A DNA stretch of 64,000 bases from Phalacrocorax aristotelis. Taxonomy: Eukaryota > Chordata > Aves > Suliformes > Phalacrocoracidae. Both the position numbers and the translations under genes were made by a program. How positions within the stretch are numbered: position 1 is the first letter of the stretch; each line of letters starts with the position of its first letter. The notes under the pieces were generated by a model. The model worked only from the letters and a program-made list of their open reading frames with translations, searched no databases and was not told the DNA's origin. Of the stretch, positions 1-13,700 are shown one piece after another. The stretch lies in contig NC_134276.1 of the NCBI RefSeq assembly GCF_949628215.1, forward strand, positions 69,356,233-69,420,232. Reading direction: 5' to 3'.

Positions 1-3000
1 TATTGAAATATGACTTTCCATTTCCTTTCAGAAGAATGATGAAAAGATTCTGCTTAACATCTTTTTGTACTTTATCATGAATCAGGTCATAATTCTCCTG
101 CGCACCTCAGAACAAGGACAAATCCATAATTATGTGCAGGTAACATAAGTACGCTACCTAATAAAGAGAGCAGAATAGCTGTGCTTCCTGCAGCACCTGC
201 TCTTTACCACTTTCTAAGTGATGGGGAGAGTGACCTGTAAATGTTACACAAGCTAGATGCCCAGCTTCCACAATATTTCAGAGTATTCAGCATGCAAATC
301 CCTTAGGAACTCCTGAAAATACCAACCTGACTTTTTAGGAGTGCTATGTCTTTTGTGAAAAAGCAAACTGGAGGCTGGGGTTGGGACAGCTACCATAAAA
401 GTGGCCCAGCTCCCAGTGACCCTTCAACAATTGCACAGCATATTGGCCAGAGATGCTAGGAATGGACAAAAAACAGTAAGAGTAATTTAAAATGAAAATT
501 GTTCAAACAAAAATAATAGAAAGCGGAAGCTCTGAGCTTACAAAAGCAATAGCAAAAATAATCTGTGCTTTCTTTGCTTAATCTGTTGGTAATATTCCCC
601 ATATTTATGTCCAGACATCACTGAGATTACTCCACTCTGGCTTATATAATCTTTTTATATTTTGCAGTCATGGCAGAGTTGTGTGGTCCGGGAAAAAGAA
701 AGCTTGGATAAGCAGAACATTCTTGTGTCAAGCCTTGTATGTGACAACAGTTGTTCAGCACCAGCAGGAGATACGGTTTTCAGAGCTGAAGCCAGTTTAG
801 AAGTATAGGTTCTCCCACCACCTTCCTGTCACCTGACTGTGGATTAACTTTCATCATGCCTAACAGTACCTGAGATGTCATGTCTTCCGTTACATATAAG
901 AAGCTGCTTCTTTCCATTTTGGAGGTGGGGTCACAGTCAGAGAAAAAAGAGTTTGATATCCAGTAAAGAAAGCAACAGGTCCAACAATCTTCAACAGGAG
1001 ATGAAGAGTGGCTCCACATTTGAGAGGAGGTTGCTGTGCAGTATAGATCTTCAGTAACTCCCCTTTTTGTGACAGAGAACAGCACAATGGTTAATGTGTT
1101 TCACAAGATGACGTCCTGCAGACCTTTGCTGCTCATTGGTAATGCTCACAACCAACTGTGAGGATAACACTAATGACAAAAACAAGCATTTGTAGCCATG
1201 GGCAGATGCAGGGGGGCTCAGAAGCTGAGTTCACTTGCTGAAGAAGGTAATGGAGGACTAAAATACAGTGAAGCAGCTGAAGAAACTGAATATGGGGTGA
1301 TACAAGAAGCTATTAATGGGCTATCTCCTAACTTCCTTGTCTAAGAAATAGGTGCCAGGTCTCAGCTGGCACTCCAAATATTTTCTCTAGTCAAGAGAGA
1401 GCAGCTGGCACCTTCACAGGGCAGCTCCTAGTTATTTTAGATATTTATCCTGAGATGATTTAGAATTGCTATGATGCCTAAATTGAGCTGCCCAAGTCTA
1501 GTTGAAAGTGATCCCTGCCTTTTTCAAGCGCTGAAACAGGAGAGGCATCTTCATGGTTACACCCTGCAATAGGTGCTGGCAGGGCAGCCTTGCCGGACAG
1601 CCTCTCCATGGAGCTTGAATCTTCCTGCCAAGCACTAGTTTACTGAGACAACACTTTTCTGCGGGCCCTGAAGTCCAAGGAAAGAAAGTAACAAAGAGCG
1701 CCCCCAGCTGTGTGGTCTCCTGCAAAAATCATTCTGAGAAGCTAATAGCCTGTTAAAATAGAAGCTCTCACTTGACAATGAGTGCCTTATGGTAGTGGTG
1801 GTGTTTTAACAAACTGCAAGAACATTAGATGAAGATGCAAAGGGAATTTTGCTCAGTCTACCTGTCATCATGTCAGATGGACCTCATAGGAAGAGAAAGG
1901 CTGCCTTCAGTAGGAGAGGGATAGGTGGGAAACCCTTCCCAGAGAATGTAACACATCGATAAACAATGGGCCCGTTACATGTTTTCCTCATTATCTGGAA
2001 CCATCTTTGAGCAACGATCCATCAGTGAGCATATGCTCAATTTTAAGCATGGATGGTCCTAGCAACATCCGTACTTCAAGGTTTTATCTAGGTTTTAAGT
2101 CCCAAAACAATTATTCCTAGAGCTCCCAAACCAAAGCTCTCTCTTTTGCATGGATCCAGAGTATACAGACTGGTGGAACTGGATGTGAAACTTGAAAACT
2201 CAAAAAAGAAGCCTGCCCAGTGTTGTAATATTGTAGTTCACATCAATATTGTTTCCATTTAATCTCTGAACAAACAAATGGTAATTAAGGTGCTGTCTTT
2301 TTAGGGAGCTCTGATGCATTAAGTAGTGTTGGTTAGAAGTGTTTCGTTAGAGGGATTACATTACAAGCTTTCCAGTTAGTTCTGCAGAACCAAGCTTCTA
2401 CATCTTTAAGCAACTCTTGCTTATGTAAATGTGTCTTTGTTCTACTATTTGTTTGAATAGTATTATTAAAACTTTTAATATTTCTTCCTCTCTGAAGATT
2501 GTGGCACATCTAGCAAAACGGATTAACTGAAAATATCCCGTGTTTTAGCCATTCTGAAGAGCGTAACTTGCAACAAGCTAAACTGGCTGAAAGAGCAAGA
2601 AACCCACAATCTGATTCAAACACCACCAACTTCTTCAGGCCCACAGTATCCAATGTTTTTTGGCTGCAACGTTGGGACTTTCTCCTAGGAGAATGTTGTT
2701 GTTTTTAAAAGACCCTTTTGACTGGATTTTATAGAATGTTGTTATTGTTACTGACATTTTTTTATTGAAAAGCCTCATCATGAAAAGCAGCTCTTTTTGT
2801 TACATATGGAAGGACCATGCAGGGGTGTGAAGAATTAATTAAGTTGCAGTTGACTGTAAATATAAGGCCAGCAAGATGTTGCTCTAGCACCTAAGGGCCA
2901 AGACAACAAGGGAAACCAGTGGAATTAATCTGACATAGAATAGGTGCTTTTGTATTTCCAGATTTACTCTGGGTATTTGGGGAACTATAAACTAACAGGC

Positions 3001-4482
3001 ACAACCATTACACAGGCTAGGACTGATTTTCCCTAACCATGAGGTAGAGACTTATAAAACCAGCAAGAAATACATCCAGTTTCCTAGTAAGCCAAGAACA
3101 AGAAAAAACAACTCTGAAAATGGTCAATTCACTCACTAAAAAGACTGACATACTTTTCAGAAAAACTTAATTGCTGCTTTACTGATATTTAGCAGGAGTG
3201 CTAACATGATGGGCTATGTACGCTGAGCTGATACCAATGGGGTACAGCTCTACCAAATTGACCAGAACTATTTATACTCAACATTTGGACCACTTTCTTT
3301 TTGTTATTTACGAAAATATCAAACATTGGAACTCTTACCATAGCAAGCCTTTCTGCAACTACTGCGTATGCCAACTGAGCAACATTAAATAACAGCCTGT
3401 GCTACCTTAATTATGCAAAATACAGTGCTGGAAAGTGAGAATCACGATTACGTAGGTCTTCATATACGATGATGTCGCTATGCATTGTGAGACAAGCTTT
3501 TTATAAATCTTGCTCCTCACAAAGCATTCTGCTTTGACTGTGATAGCCTAACTGTTCTCATTAACCATTTGTGCCAGACAGTCCATCACTTTATGGTACT
3601 GCCCTAACAGCCATTCAAGACAGAAATGGCACAGGTGCTTTATTCTGTATTATAATAATCTTACCATTCCAGATGTCAAAATCAATCATTCATGTGTACT
3701 CTGGGTGATTGCAACTGATTGACTCAGGTAGGGATTTTGAAAATGTGCTCAAGAGCTCGGTCAAAAATAGGTTTTGATGATATGTTGCTGAATTATAAAG
3801 TACTTGTCACAGGCTTCAGGATGCTGTGCAAATACCTTGGAGTAATACACATTCAAATCAACCATAAATGCTCAAGCAATATTTAAGTTTCACCCTACAG
3901 GTATTAAGCTTTGCATTTGAAAAAGTAAATAAATTAGAAATTGTCATTAGGAGAAAACCAAAATCTTTAGCCAGAATTCACTCTGGCACTTCTTACACAA
4001 CAGAATTTCTTAAGATTGATTTAAATAAATTCAGTGTGAATTACTACATGTATCAGGCAGATTTTGGTGGCTGATGCTGAAGACTGAATGATATCTTGGG
4101 AATAGCTGGTACAGGGCTTACATTCCCCATCCTCACTGCATATTCTGGCTCAAAGGCATGTGCTGCTTTTCATCCACTCTGCGCTTTTATATATATAATG
4201 CAAATTCTGGTCCAAGTCTGACACAAAATTTCTGCCTTCTGTCCAGCCACTCTGATCTGCATTCTCTCCGTTGGCAAAAGGGACTCAGTAGGAAATGGAG
4301 TGTACAATGGTCATCCTTGGCCTTCCCTGAAAGATGGGTTTTGGACATATTTTTTGAATGAAATAATGATTTCCTCCCATGGTTCACAAAATAATTTTAT
4401 ATAGCATAACAACATAAACAATGAATTTGCAGGAAGTAAGGAGTGCAGAAGTCTCATGTAATGAAATACAGCAATGTACAGC
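1..4482. other. Intergenic, no gene recognised
   Basis: AT-biased sequence with only short open frames, none resembling a known protein. From human gene order as I remember it, ST6GAL2 could lie on this side of UXS1, but no sialyltransferase motif is seen here. The stretch at about 3600-3740 looks like candidate conserved non-coding sequence. Confidence 0.7.
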
Positions 4483-4787
4483 TGTCATGGTTTAGCCCCA
4501 GTCAGCGACCAAGCCCCAGGAAGCCGCTTGCTCACTCCCCCCTGAGTGGGATGGGGGAGAGAATCAGAAGAGTAAAAGTGAGGAAACTCATGGGTTGAGA
4601 TAAGGACAGTTTAATAGGTAAAGCAAAAGCTGCACATGGAAGCAAAGCCAAACAAGGAATTCATGCACTACTTCCCACTGCCAGGTGGGTGCTCAGCCAT
4701 CCCCAGGAAAGCAGGGCTCCATCACGCATAACGGTTACTTGGGAAGACAAACGCTATCGCTCCGAACATCCTCCATTCCTTCAGAGC
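4483..4787 (-). mobile_element. 5'-truncated LTR of the same retroviral family, reverse orientation
   Basis: The segment starts TGTCATGGTTTAGCC on the + strand, the reverse complement of the LTR 3' end, and follows the same order as the 24258-24841 copy in reverse. The poly(A) signal is at 4610-4615 (minus strand), followed by the stretch that includes the complement of GATGGAGCCCTGCTTTCC. Similarity fades near 4787, roughly where R begins, so U3, TATA and the 5' end are missing. It is therefore an old fragment without its own promoter. The right border is approximate. No internal retroviral sequence is beside it. Confidence 0.85.
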
Positions 4788-7700
4788 ACTAACACTGGAG
4801 ATGTTAAGTGAGGTGAAAGAAGAGATCTCATAAAGCATAACCACAAACATGCTGTCTCTGGTCTTGTAGAAAATTATCTCCCTTTGGACCCTTGTCTAGC
4901 AGTAGATACTATGCAAAGCTTGCAATACAAGATACTGTACAAAGATCATGCTAAAACTACAGCTCCAGTGAAGCACAAGAATTTTGACATTACTAAACTA
5001 TGTGAAGTGAATCAGACGGAAAACAAATTAAAACAAATTCTTTCAGCACACTGATGGGTTCATATATTTCCTTTCTCACTGATGCTGAGAAATGTTGAAT
5101 TGCAAATTCTATTTGTCTTCATATTTAGATCTGTTTATGGTTTCACTGTACATAAAGTTTTTCACAGAGAATGAAATTCTGCAACTGCATCTTTTAAGAG
5201 TTTAGATTTTATATTTTAAGTGCACATAAAACCAGAACAGACGGCTGTGACATGGCTCTGAATTGCCTTATTGCATTAGAGGGTTGGAAGTTTGTAACCA
5301 AGGCCATGTGGGCAGAGCTCTGTTGATTTTAGGCTCCTTGTGGGCACTGGGTTTGTACCTAACTATCCAGTCTCAGCAAGATCAGGAACAGAACCAAAAT
5401 AAAATGCACAATGAGATAAACTGTAAGGTCTTACGCAGGTAAACTCCCACCTGAAGGTCCCTTCAGATACAAGTGCCATGCTAGTCTTCCACTATTGTAT
5501 ATATAAAAGATTAATTTTTCTGCAGTATTTCTTCCTCCCCCACCACTGCCCTTGGTAATAGCATGTAATCAACTGTTTAAACTAGGAAAGGGCCTATTTT
5601 TAGGATGGTCATCTAAGGAAATAAAGCTTGTGGAGTCATATTGTGTGGTTGGTGCTCCCATTACGGAGTGGTTTTGCTCTCCAGTAGACACCAAAAATTC
5701 TAGGAGGGGTGAGGGAGCAGGATAAGAGATGAGGAGAAACACACTGGAAACTGGGATACTTCAGTTCTGTTGTGCACAGAATTACTTGCTTCTTATGTTT
5801 TCATTGACAGATGGTCTTGTTAGACTGAATTTTCATCTTAAATGAGATGATTGTAACGCCTGTGCTTTTGAAGAGTTAATTAGAACTACATCACTGAAAA
5901 ATACCTTTACTTGTGGCCCTTTGGAATCTGATTGACTAAGGCTGCCTTTGGACCATGCCCCGGGGTTTCTCTCTCTGAGGCTTTCTACACCTCCAAAACA
6001 TCTTGAAGCTATGTTCTCCAGAAATTACAAGCTGAGGAGAAGCAAGAGTCACCACAGCACAAGTCAAAGCAAGACTATCTTAGTCTCCTAAGTCAATTTC
6101 TGACACCTCAGGGAAACAAGTCATGTGCAATTTGGAGGACAAGTGGCTACCTTTCTATCAGGCTGTGTCCCAAAAATCTGCCTGGAATGGTTGATGTCCT
6201 ATGAAAGCTTGAACCTCCCGTAAGAGAACTATTCAAACTTCATGTTGCATTTGTGTACTCATCTTTTTACAGAGCTTGTTTATTCAAGCAGTCATTAGTT
6301 TTATGCAAAGCATAGTTCACTGAAGAAAGACACACTCTTTAATCCTCTCTTACTGTCTTTCATGGTCCAAGCCCTCTGGGTTTTCCTCAAAATATTGTCT
6401 GACAACTGTGCTATGTGTCACCTCACAACCTATGCTTATCTGTCCTTGTGCGGTGAAAGTGTACTTAGCACAGCCCCCAACAGTCACACCTTTCTATAAT
6501 GCTTATCACTGACATGCCAGGGGCCTCTATTCCCAGCTTTGCTGCTGCCAGTCACTGGCAGAAAGACTGCACTCTGGGAGCCAATACTTATTTCACCGTG
6601 AGGCAGCATGGAGAGATTTATTTATTGCTGGTTTGTATGGCAGTTCTCACTGCCTAAACCACCATCACAATGGTGTTGGCCATCTGAGGGGGACCTGTAT
6701 TTCTTGCTTTTGCAATGGCCCCTCTGAGTGACTGCAGAAACACAGAGGTACCTCATTTAAAAACACTGACTACTTGCATGTCTGCACCCCATTCATTCCC
6801 AGCAAGGGGACCCCCGAGCTGTGGGCACTGAGCAGGACACTTACGGCAGTAAAGATACTTTCTCACACCACTCTCCAGACAGTATGAAGAGGGGCTCCGC
6901 TCCAGGGCACACCACACCTGTCAAGATTGCTGTTGAGTAGGGGATAGACAGGCTTTTCCCTCGTCTGCCCCACAGAGAGACAGGTCTGCTATAGCTAGGC
7001 AATGCAGTGCTGCAGATTCTCCTGCTGTTACCTGGCATGCCACACACAGCTGGTCAGTGGATGCTTAGCTCTGTCTCCTCACATGCCCACCACTCACCAG
7101 CCATGCTCCCTGCGTCCTGAGCAGAGTGTCTCCTGTTAGAGGAAAAATCTGGGAGACCTTCAAATGGATGTTTTTAGACCACAAGAGACCTACACAACTA
7201 GTAACTTTGAGTGAAAGAGAAAGATGGTTTCTTAAGATGGTGACTCAAAAGTAGTTCTCCCCATTCCTCTGCTCTACAAGCACTCTGCCTTCCTCAGACA
7301 AAGAGTTACTGATGAAACAAACTCATTGTAGTCCACTTAGAAACACAGGTGGGCAGCCTTCCTGCCAAAGCCAGGAACGCTTGCCAGCTACCAGCTGCAT
7401 AGCAGCTCCTGCAAATCACAATGAACTCCCACTCAGAAACATGGGAATTACTCAGTACCTCTTCAGGGTACCACTCCCAGGCAGTAATTCCCTGTCTGTA
7501 AGTCCCAAATCGGTATAGAAGACTCAGAAAGGCAAATGGGACAGCATCAGTATGGGAAAAGCCATGTACTACCTATAAAGAAGTGATAAACGACACTCTC
7601 ATCTTTATGGTAAATTTGACTCAGTCCCTTGCCCATTGCAATGAAAGGAAACATCCTTTCAGCATGTCACTGCTCGGGCCCATTTTCTCTCTCACTTGTC

Positions 7701-10700
7701 TGCCCTCTTGACTTGGGTGCCATTAGCTTTGGTAGAGGAAGGCACTCAGTGAAAGCCACCTTCACGGCTCAAGTCCAGCCAGGGCAGCACTGTCCCTCCC
7801 TCCCCACCAGGACGGGAAAGCCACCCCTGGCAGCACTGCCCCAGCTGGCCACGAGATGAGGGCAGCCAGCCCCTTCCCCAGGCAGCAGTGAGAGGGGGGA
7901 ATCTCTCTATATAGGTATGCTTGTGGCATATATATAAGTAGATACAATATGTACATGAATTACATTGTCCAATTTACTAATTGAATTGGATTTGTCTCAT
8001 TTAAGAAAATTTAGAATTGATAAGATTAGAACACAGGAAACAATTAACAGTGGTGACGATTCAGAATAATAGCTAAGCCTTCTGCATATCTTGAAAACAC
8101 TGATGCCAAAGGGAGCATTTGATTGCGTTCAATTAGAACTGGCGCCAACTGACCAGTTACTTGCACTCCAAGAAGATTAGCATGTATATGCATTTAAAAA
8201 AATCTCCTTTTGTAAAAAAAGTGTATTAGATTATGGCTTAAATTAAGGTTTACATTTAGATTTGTCCTGGGAGCAAAGGTGTATAAATAGGAAAAGCCAG
8301 AACTGACCTGATGAAAATAAAATGCAAAATACAGCAACATTCTGCTTTTCATAAAATAAAAATGTTGTGCTAGCCAGCTAATTACCATTTCATTTTTTTT
8401 CCTGAAGTGTTTTCCCACTCAGATGTCCATTTGTTCTTTTTAAGCTACTACTTCAAATCCATTCAATTATATGATTGCATTTGTAACACATACAGTAATG
8501 CAGTTGGCATTAAAAGGAAAATCATGTTCAGAACAAAAGTTTTAATTAGATCTAAATATAACCTTACAGTGCCACTAGTTATTTCAAAAGGGTTTTGAAT
8601 CATCAAAGGTTAATTGTCAACATAACACTGACATGATTAAAGGGAATAATATGTCATGTCGATTTGGTTCAGCAATAACCAACTAAGTAAATCCTAAATT
8701 ATTTCTCTCACTCTAAACCAGCCTGGTTATTGAAAGTAGGTTCTTAAACCATATGATGAAATTATCTGCTTCTCTCCCAGAGATTATGGTAATGTTGTTC
8801 TAGATAATTGGAATACTAAATATCTGAACAAGCTGTCAATGTATGAAGGTACTGCACTGATTTAGCAAAGCACTTGCTAGGTTGGGAAATCCATGGGTTT
8901 CGAGTTCTTTCTGAGGTATTTTGCTTACATGAGGACAAGTTACTCAATCTGCCGCAGAGCTGAGCCCCAAAACTCGTGACAGTGTTTAATTTGGATGTGG
9001 ATGCTGTATCACTGAACTCAACTGCTTTTTTCAAAGAAATCCTGAAATTATGCCTGGTGCTGCTGAGATGATAGAAATTGCTGTTTCCAAATGCTCCCAT
9101 TAGCAGCTCTTCACAGAGAGGCAAGGCCTGGCAGTGCTGGACAGCAGGGATCGCGCAGGTCTCAGGCTTTTGAACTGGCACCATACTAGCTGCTGCGTAT
9201 AGACTGAGCACCCAAAACGAGGGGATGTGACCGCGGGTACACAGCCACCACCCCAATAATATCAGGATTGTCCTAGACACCTCTAGAATATGACTGATTT
9301 AAGGTATTAGCCCCCACCCCCAACTTAATGAGGGTGAGCATTTCTCCCATCATTGGGATTGGTGGGAATTTCTCAAGCATGGGAGGCAGCCCTTTAGGTC
9401 CCCTTTGTGCAAGCAGAGGGAAAGAGGCACTTGCAGGTGGGATGCATCCCCAGCTGGGGGTGATGGTCTCACTCCCTCGATTACAAGGGGAACTTGGAAA
9501 AAAGACTAGACATTTCACTTGTGGATTGCTAACATTAGCTGAGAAGATTACTGCTTTGTGGGTCTAACTGGGTCTAATGTGATTCTTCTAACTCATATAA
9601 CGAGCAGACCGGTGTCAGATCAGCATACTCGATAGAGGCAGGCAACGGTCTTGGGAGTTCCTGTTGTTCCTTGCTGGTGCTCAGGAGGACAGTAGGCGCT
9701 TAGCAAAGCAACTGACTGGCTGCCGCTGCCATCCCAACATCTGCACTTGGGGCTGCGGGTTCCCATTTCCCCACAAGAAAAGCCCCAAAGACCAAACAAT
9801 GGAAGGGACACAAGCTCTCCTTCCATAAAAATCTTGCACATACTCTGGATGGATTTGTAGCCAGCATTTTTAGCTTCATTCTGCGCTAAAAATAGTGAGG
9901 GCTTAAGGGCTTTTTAGGTTTGTTTTTTGTTTGGTTGGTTTTTTTTGCATTCCAACACAGCAGAAGGGGAGAGTTTTCTTCTAACTTCAGCACATTTTTA
10001 AACTACTAGAGCAGGGAGGCCCCAGCATGTCTGAAAATACACTCCTCTCTTTCCAGCTATTGCTGCAAGACCAATCTAAAACTTGCAAAGCAACTTTAAC
10101 AATATCATGTGCAACCTGTCTGTCATTGGGCTGTACCAGTACCTGAATGTGCTGTGCTAGTATCACTTTATAACCACCATATACAAAACTGCAACTTTTG
10201 CGTATACAAATATATACAAAAGCTTCAGAGCATCTGTAAGAAATTTAAAAGTAGCCACACAGCACAAAATTAAAAAATCTGGCATCCGCTGCCAAATGTA
10301 AGCCACTTCCTCCTGCCCAAGGAATATCTCTTCCCTAACGAGATTTTGTTATCTGCTTCTAAAGATGTGGGGGAAAGCATAGAAGGGTTTCCCTGGAGAT
10401 ACTCTGAAGGATTAAAAGGGAGTAAAAAAGTTACTGGCTCACTTTGTGAGGAAACACAAGCTTAGAGGGTTGGAGCTGCAGCTGATGACCGCTGACAGAG
10501 CCCACTGCTGTCAAGGTAACTAGGGCATCCACCGGATGGTGAAGGTGTCTGAAGTGGTCCTGGGTGATGCGAAGAAGATTCCTGAGAGTGGATAAGAGCA
10601 GGCTGAGCAGGTACAATACCTCTCCCAACTATCACTCTGCATCCTGCATTTTGCATTTGTCTTCTGGCAAATTGTCCAGCCTTCTCCTGAATGCATGTAA

Positions 10701-13700
10701 AGTTTTAACACCTAGTTACACTGTCTGATCATCTAAAAGCATAGTGTGGGAAGGAGACTGAAGAAAACCGGTACAAAAGGTCAAAGAACAAACTTCTTAC
10801 ACAAACTATAGCCATGTATGAGTGACATATAAGCAAAATCCAGTCAAGGGCAGAGGTGAAGGTTTGCTGCAGTTTTACTTCAAGCATGTTAACATTTAAT
10901 ACAATTTCCTGATTTATGCCTTTGTTATGCTTTTGCTATACTGTAATATGTAATGTGTTAAGCTCCATGAGTAATGCGCTGAGAGTCCCTTATAATAATG
11001 TTCCCAAAGAATTTTTGAACATCAGCTATTGCAAAATGTGTTAGAAATGTAAGTCAAGGGGAAAGGCAATCTATAAGCAAGCAACTTCCTCAATTTGTGC
11101 CACTCCACTTAACAGGGAAATGGGTATTTCAAAGACACAAAAGTGATAAGCAAAAACTTCCAGGAAGCATCAAAAGAAAAAATGGAAAGTGATAAATTTT
11201 GTTTAGACAGCACATGTAAATTGGAAACTGGAGAACTTGTTTGGGCCACTGGTTCATTTCCAAGAACAAATCAGAAAAAATATGTCCTATTATGGCAGAG
11301 GGCAAGCGTTACGTATTAATAAAAAAGGGAAACACAGAGGTGTGTAAGAGTTTAAAATAAGGAGATTAAAACACTTCATAGAAACTGAAGAATCATAGGC
11401 AATGTCTACTTCAGCAAGTACTTGCGTGTAAGAGAAGTGGCTCAGCATGAGAGCAATCAATGCTTGTCTTATATACAAGATGGTACTGGGGTTTTACTTC
11501 AGATCAGATTTTATTCTTCCCCCTGGCTGTGGACTGAAGGATTGTCATTGATTCAGACCCTTAGGTTTGTTAGGGGTTGGGGTGCACTTGATCCACGGCA
11601 GGAACAGAGCTTCTGATTTAATATTCGTCAAAAGAATATTGGGTTTGCATACATCCAGCTGCTCTACAAGACAAACCAATCAACACACAGCTGGGGAGAG
11701 TTGGAAGAATTCCCTTGTTGGAGGAGTACTGCACAGTACTGTAGCAAAGCAAAGTACAATGCAGATGCAGCTATAGATCCCCATAACATGCTCCAGCAAA
11801 TGTTAAGTAATGTCCTGGATGACCTGCTTGTCTTTAAATCGAGAGAATTAATATGGAACCATTGAAAAATGGGAGATTGAAACATAACTTTTTGGTCTGA
11901 ACATCAGTCTTTTTTCATATTTGGTAGGAATGTAAAATATTCATGAGAATTAAGAGCTTTTGTGGGGAAGAGGGGATTGTGGACATGAATCCCACTACTA
12001 CTTTCAGCTTAAAATCACAATAAAACCAACACAACTTTATTATTTCACACTGATTTTTGGACAGACATCAAATCATATGTAAGTCGTACTTGAATAAAAC
12101 TGAAGAACTTGCCAGAAAAATTCTTTAAAAACAGAATAAACAATTAGTGAGGAACTACATAATTCTTCAGTCATTGTTCTCCCGGTTGAAAAGTTTTAGA
12201 GGTTATTTGCTGTGCATGTCATCAGTTTTGTCTGTCACATTACAAAAAAAAAAAAATCACTTCTCAGCCACAGAAGAACTTTTTCTAGGCTGAACTTTCT
12301 GTCCCCACAACATGTTCTCAGCTTGGAAACGAAATCCAAAATGTGATCCACTCTTCCTGTTACTGATTCCACATAGCATGTTCTTGTTCAACTTCTCCTG
12401 GGACACCCCTGGAGAGCTGTTGTACATTATTAAAACAATGAACAAATAAAATACAAAAATCTCAAATTCTAAGTAGAGCTTGCAGAATTATAGTTTCCTT
12501 GTTGGAGACAGCATTTAAAAGTCCAAATTTGTGAGCCCCTTGTACTTTTTGTATATTTGGAATCAGAGTGCATTATTTAGGTTTGCAGAGTCATGTTGCC
12601 CTTCATATTCAATATATGGCTCTGGGGTTTTTTAGGTTATATTAAAAAATCCATTAACTTTGGTCTTAACGAGACTGCAGTACTGGATTTAAACACATAC
12701 ATACCTTGTATCATAATCTCTGCTTCAGTCTGAATAATCAGTCCCACATAACTACAGTTTGAAATATGTATTCCAAATTTTTTCATCACTACCTGCAAAA
12801 CCCCAGAATAAAATTGCTTGGTAACCAGTGGATTGAACACTGCCTGGAAAACTGGGCAAAATAGGAAAGATGCATCAGCAAGTGGAATTCATTGCTTTCT
12901 GTTTCCTCCCTGATTCAGCATGGCCAAATGTGCTGAGTAACTGATGCCAAATGAAAAAAAGGCCAAGGTGGAAAGTGGAAAATAATGACTAAGCAGCAAG
13001 TCTTTGCTTCAGTGCTAATCTTTGCTTATTACTTATCATGTGAAAAATAAGGCGTTATTCTTGGTCATCGTGTTCTCCAACTATCTATCCATGAATGTAA
13101 GATAACCTTTCAGTTTAACTAACAGACTACACAAAGAGTCAGTATTACTTACCACCACACTCTTGTATTCAGAGCATAAAAGCAGGGAAGACAATATTCT
13201 AGGAAATATTAAAAAGTCAGTGCTCTAATCATCATAGATACTTCTTGCTGGCTAAAAGCACTATGTGAAAATGTTCAACAAAACAATTGAAAAAGTTTTC
13301 AATTCAGAGTTTTCAGTCAAAATCATGAAGAGCAGCAAATCTCACTTTTTTCTGGAAAAAAAAGATACTGAAAAGCAAAAAATAATTTATTTGTGGAGAA
13401 ATTAAATATTTCAGTAATCAAAAGGGACTTATTTAAGAAGCCCTAATGTAAAACCTCATGAGAATTCATCATCTCAAGTGTCCTTGTTCCCCTTGGGTCA
13501 GAATCCCAGACATGACTCCATTTCCCTCTGTGGATTTCATGTGGGTAGTCCCAGTGTAACCTCAAATGATTCATCAGGATGGGAGATCATAAAACTCAGC
13601 TGGGGCTTCATTTGAATCAAGGAGCCTCACTTATACAGGAAAATATGCCATGAGGAACCCAAACAACAGTTCCTGTGGGTACCTCTGAGGTAATCTTAGA

